Shown here: positions 59,812 to 64,000 of the stretch, in pieces
Layout of the letters: every line of letters begins with the position of its first letter
Numbering within the stretch: the first letter of the stretch is position 1
Assembly (NCBI RefSeq): GCF_000512585.2
Contig: NC_089247.1
Location: 1,178,001 to 1,242,000, forward strand
Source of the DNA: Kwoniella bestiolae CBS 10118
Taxonomy: Eukaryota; Basidiomycota; Tremellomycetes; Tremellales; Cryptococcaceae
Length of the DNA: 64,000 nt
Direction: 5' to 3'
Program-made: the position numbers and the translations under genes
The notes under the pieces: model-generated
Databases searched by the model: none
Told to the model about the DNA's origin: nothing
Seen by the model: the letters and a program-made list of their open reading frames with translations, nothing else

Positions 59812-62800
59812 ATGTCATCCCCACCCGACCCACCCGGTCCGACCAAGAAAGACAAGGGGAAAGGTAAAGCCAAGCCCGAGCCCGAACCCAGAAGTGGAGA
59901 TGCGGAACGATTCAAAAATCTCACGGCTGAGGAAATCAAATTTGAGCTTGCTGCAAGGGAAATGCGCAAAGACCTCGACTCCGATCTAGTAGGGACAGAA
60001 ACGGCCATGGAACAACAACAAGAGACTTTCGACTGGCTAGAAGGTTCTGGATTGCCGTTGCCTTCACCGGTCGAGAAGGCTGGTGAGGTTGATCACGGAG
60101 AGTAAGCTTATCTTTCCACTTCATACAGTCATCCTTCCATTCCATACACCAGAAAGGACGATAAACTGACGGACTTTCGCATACCTATAGGGGACAATTA
60201 TCCCCTCTTTCACCAAGCCCTCCGATCCCTTCAGCACCCAATCCTGCCGGACCCATGTCACCGGGTGAGCAAGATGTACATGGTCATTCGCATCCTCCAG
60301 GGAATAAAGGGGTTTGGAGGAAGTTCAGGAAAGCTCCAAACAAGTCAGTATACAACAGATTTGGTTCCCTCACTTAGTGGGAGCCGCGCTGACTCGTTGA
60401 TACAGGTTCACCAAATTCGTGTCCGATGCCTTCCATAAAGCTACATCTCCACCTGTCAACAAACTTCGAAGACGGCAAGACGACAATCCTGCGGCTGGCC
60501 CGTCCACCACCCAGAACACCTCAGATGATCATGAAACGGGACCCTCTTCCACAGATCTTGGTAGGTTCGTACCTAACCTGGACCCTGTTGCACCCAGAGA
60601 TTCTTCTGGGTCAGATCATCTCTCCAGCCGTCGGCAAGAAGCTTTTCGATCAGGCATCTTGAAACCCACCATGCCATGGGACATTCCTCTCACAGCTCAG
60701 GAGATGATCGACATAGACAGAGAATGTAGAAGGATAGAATTGGCTCATCAAGCCCTCCAAGCAGGATGTATCAGCGGCTCACCGCCAACCATCGAGGAAC
60801 TTATCCAAATGCCAACGTCAAGGTCTAGTACCTCCATCGACCCGTCCAGGACCGCTCCAACTTCCTTCCTTGATCAGGTCATGTCCTCCCACCGAGAGAA
60901 CTCGTCATTCCAGGCAGACACGCCAGCCGCTTCGCACACCAATCGACGTACGCATTCTATTCTTCCACCCGCCAGCCACAGATGGCATGTCTTTGATCAG
61001 TCTTCTGTTTTTGAGCAGCCCACGATCAAGCGGATCCGAGATATCCCCGCTCGATCAGTCTTTCCGGTCCCTTCGAATTCCGCATCCATCTACAGCAATT
61101 CTTACGTTAACCCCTCCCCAGCGGTTTCCCCGACTTCAGGTGTCAGTACCGCAACTGCTCAAGCTTGTCCTAGTGATATCACCGGTGATGTTGGGCACAG
61201 ACCTACCAAGAGTTATTATCCTGGAAGAATATGGCCGAGGGAACACTCAGGTTCACGCCGAACAGCTCAAGAAGCCCTTACTCAGATCCAACAGTCTGCT
61301 GCAGACCAAGATACCACGAAGGATGGTCCCTCCGAAGGAACGTCTCATCATACAGCCGGGACCGAAGGGGGAAACACAAAATCACAGTCTCGATCGGGAG
61401 GTCAGAACGAGCCATCGGGTGGAAGATCTTCATCATCCAGCACAAGATCCTCGATTGGCTCGCCCGCCACAACGAGTCTTACCCCGCACCACACGCCCTC
61501 TTTGGATCGGCATAGTGATGAAGAGTCAGAAGCAGATCAAGAAGAGCATCCCCCTGAATATAATTCCCATCCAACTGAACCCTCTCCCCCTTATCGTCGC
61601 CGGCCTGGCCGAAGATCCTCAGCTACTGCCCGAAGGAAGGGAAAAGAAGGCGACGTGTTGAGGCCACGAGGGGGCTCCTCAAATCACATAGGTAGAGAAG
61701 AGGTGGATGAGAATTATTCCCCTACATTTCTCACCCGCATATCCCCAATGCTACATCTTCAAGCGCATAGAGAAGATCCCAGAAGGTCACGTTCATCTGC
61801 AAACTGGTCAAGTGCCGAGACTTTGTCTATCGCCAGCTCCGCAGAAGAAGGGGAGGGCACAACTGGTCGCAATAATTCAAGCGAGGAAATGACTGATAGG
61901 ACCGTCAATTTGAACTTACTTCACCCGAAAGAAAACTCCCTCTGGTCGCTACGTGAACACATCCGAGATCTTACGGCTCTCCAGTCTTACCCTATCAGTG
62001 GAAGACCAATCATTGTTCCTATACCCGCCAAACAGATGATCCCCTATCCTGAAAAACATGCCACCAACTTGTTCACACTGCGTGAATTGGACGAGGTAAT
62101 GCTACAACAACGAATCGTTTTTCCTCTACCCTTCATGAGGATGTATGGAGAGGATGTGGTCAAGCCCCGCTATCTTGAAGACCTAGGTACGGCTCACTTT
62201 ATCAGCCGCCATGGCATCCAACAACTCGGTCGTCCCGCTGGAGTCGCTGAGAGACCATGCCTACCCCAAGGTCCAATAGCTCTGTTCGCTATATCTGATG
62301 GAAATGCTGGTGTAGTGGCACTGCAGAGGATTTCGAATCGGATCAAAGTGCTTCGGTGGAGAAGGAATGTTCAGCCGGAATCTCTTGGATCACCGGACGA
62401 TGACTACAAAGATGCGATAGAGATCACGGATGTCCAACCTTACATTGCACAAGATGAAGACGATGCTGTCTGTATCATCATTGCCCAACAGACAGATTCT
62501 CCCTTGAGGTTGAGAGGCGGAAGACCAAAAGCCAAATCAAACGTTGGACACCAAACATCTTCGGCAGAGGAAAATGTACCAGAACTCTCGACTTCCCCCG
62601 TTCTACCTCATCAATCCTCAGAGGTCCAACCGACCACATCACCTGTCATCCCTTGGTTTAACACCAACATTCCCCAGAACCAGCCATTCTCAATCTTTAG
62701 TGATTTGCAACCGAATGCTCCCCGTCCCGTAAATTCGTTTGCCGGAAACGCTATCGCACCATCTGGCTCTGGAACGATCAATCCTCAATCTTTGAACCTC

Positions 62801-64000
62801 ACCCCTTCCACAACGCAGCCAGTCTCGATAGATTATCAACTGGTAACAGACTTGTTCAATTCTGCTCTCAAGCACAGATCTGCCATCCCATACCCTTATC
62901 ATGCTTCCGCTGCGTTTCATCACGCGGTTATACTAGCAGTGCAAGGGTGGACGCTTAAACACGACGAAATAACGCCACCTGGACTTCGGACGTTGGCTGT
63001 CGAGGCAATGCAAGCTTTTGACGATGCTACAGCACCCCAAGCGACCATCCCAGTGGCCAGTCCCGCCTCCTCGGCACATGCCCCTGCACAGGTCGAACAG
63101 GAAGCCTCAAGAATACCATTTCTCGGTCCGGGAGATTGGAATCAGGACCTGACCACGGCAGTGACAAATCCTGTGGAATTACCACAAACAACTGCAAGTA
63201 CTAGCAGTGTCTTTCAACCATTAGAAGTCCCACTTGATCTCTACCAAGCATGGCCGGAAGCATTCGTTGGCCATTCTATCCGGATCATACCTAGTACCAC
63301 TGAAGCAGCCTCAGCGATTGGCGAGTCATTGGGATCGTCAAGCAGCCCCCATCCGAGCAGTGCGCCTCCCCAAATGTCATCTTGGTCTTCGCCTTCCACC
63401 GCTGCTGCGCCGGGTCTACCGACAGAAGGCGAGTTCGCTTCCTTATTCTCTTCTTCCGGTGGACTTTTCAACATGGATGTACCCCAAATGTCACCTTCAG
63501 CGGAGTCGACAGGTGTCCAGATATTTCCCACCTTTCCGAACCCCACTCAGCCTCAAGGTCAACTTGCAACTGGTGCATCAGGTCTCGATCGATGGGCTGA
63601 AGGCTTCACAGGTGCATCACTCATACCTTCGGAGCTGATGCCTCAATCAAGCTCACCTGACTTGTCAACATTGTCACCAACTTGGCGAGGTGGTTTCGCA
63701 CCCTTGATCCTCAACTCGCCAACTTCGGCACCGCTCACGACATCCCCCGTTGCTGCCTCTGCACCTAGTAATCCGCCTTCGGGGTCTTCGTACCTGTTCG
63801 GGAACTATAGTCTGAGGTCAAACCAACCTGTGCCTTCCGCCCCCCGGTTGTCGCGATCTCGATCTACATCTCCCCTCTCAATTCGTATCTGGCCTTCGGC
63901 TCATCAATCAATTCGAGCCGCTTCTCCCGGGGCAAGGTCTACCCAAGCTCCGATACACCCATCAGGTCCCCTACGCGTGCGTCGTTTGTCTGGACCCGGC
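59812..64000 (+). CDS. Very long low-complexity protein, runs off right edge
   Basis: No family recognised. The start at 59812 gives MSSPPDPPGPTKKDKGKGKA. Two introns are removed: 60102-60189 (join HGE to GQLSPLSP) and about 60342-60405 (join KAPNK to FTKFVSD). From there a single frame is open to the window end with no stop, about 1,200 visible residues. Early part: ERFKNLTAEEIKFELAAREM, a helical segment. Then Ser/Pro/Thr/Gln-rich sequence. More ordered segments are MPWDIPLTAQEMIDIDREC, NSLWSLREHIRDLTALQSYP, ATNLFTLRELDEVMLQQRIV, IALFAISDGNAGVVALQRIS and the block QLVTDLFNSALKHRSAIPYP to TPPGLRTLAVEAMQAFDD. Basic clusters (RRRPGRRSSATARRKGK) suggest the nucleus. The C-terminus lies outside the window. 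Confidence 0.8.

Noticed and set aside
60870..61661. 263-codon ORF in an alternate frame inside the giant right-end gene
   Set aside because: The correct frame is open across the entire region to the window end and reads on from spliced upstream exons. This one is an overlap produced by Ser/Pro-rich codon composition.

Overview
The window looks like ordinary, gene-dense nuclear DNA of a basidiomycete yeast. The best fit is Tremellales (Cryptococcus/Kwoniella type). Genes are packed with many short introns, mostly 36-100 nt, with GTRNGY donors and a CTRAC branch site just before the acceptor. Products are orthologues of conserved fungal genes. No bacterial, viral or clearly autonomous transposon genes were recognised. 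Species placement is inference from intron style and protein similarity judged by eye.

Layout, left to right. Positions 1-10932 (minus) hold most of a giant HECT ubiquitin ligase (Tom1/HUWE1 type), cut by the left edge before its catalytic cysteine. A hypothetical nuclear-looking gene diverges from it (11383-12435). A 2.1-kb gene-free stretch (12436-14532) follows, with three copies of an unidentified ~90-bp repeat. Next come a Zn2Cys6 transcription factor (14533-17254), a PLP-homeostasis protein (minus) diverging from mitochondrial ribosomal protein S10, alpha-SNAP/Sec17 (minus) diverging from U2AF35, a ZC3H3/Red5-type CCCH protein (minus) diverging from a Rec8-like kleisin, and cyclin H (minus) diverging from Atg27. 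A SmgGDS-like armadillo protein follows.

Positions 34259-35155 hold three glycine tRNA genes (UCC, CCC, GCC) on the minus strand, each apparently with an intron. Then come Dim1/U5-15K (minus), diverging from an AT-hook protein; a ferric reductase with unusually large insertions (minus); a Tremellales-type hypothetical protein (minus); dynein intermediate chain (minus); and a class II DYRK (Pom1-like) kinase (plus). The right part has a DUF4112 protein (minus), a small spliced two-segment membrane protein (plus), and a very long low-complexity ORF that runs off the right edge.

The genes do not form a pathway cluster. Several serve RNA processing (U2AF35, Dim1, Red5-like), and many are divergently paired around 250-450-bp shared promoters. 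Four gene pairs carry a CACGTG palindrome in the shared intergenic region. I found no obvious defence, secondary-metabolite or selfish gene system. The items most worth checking are the glycine tRNA cluster, the 12.8-14.1-kb repeat, the 80-aa membrane ORF upstream of the giant ORF, and the splice-site choices in U2AF35 and the kleisin.
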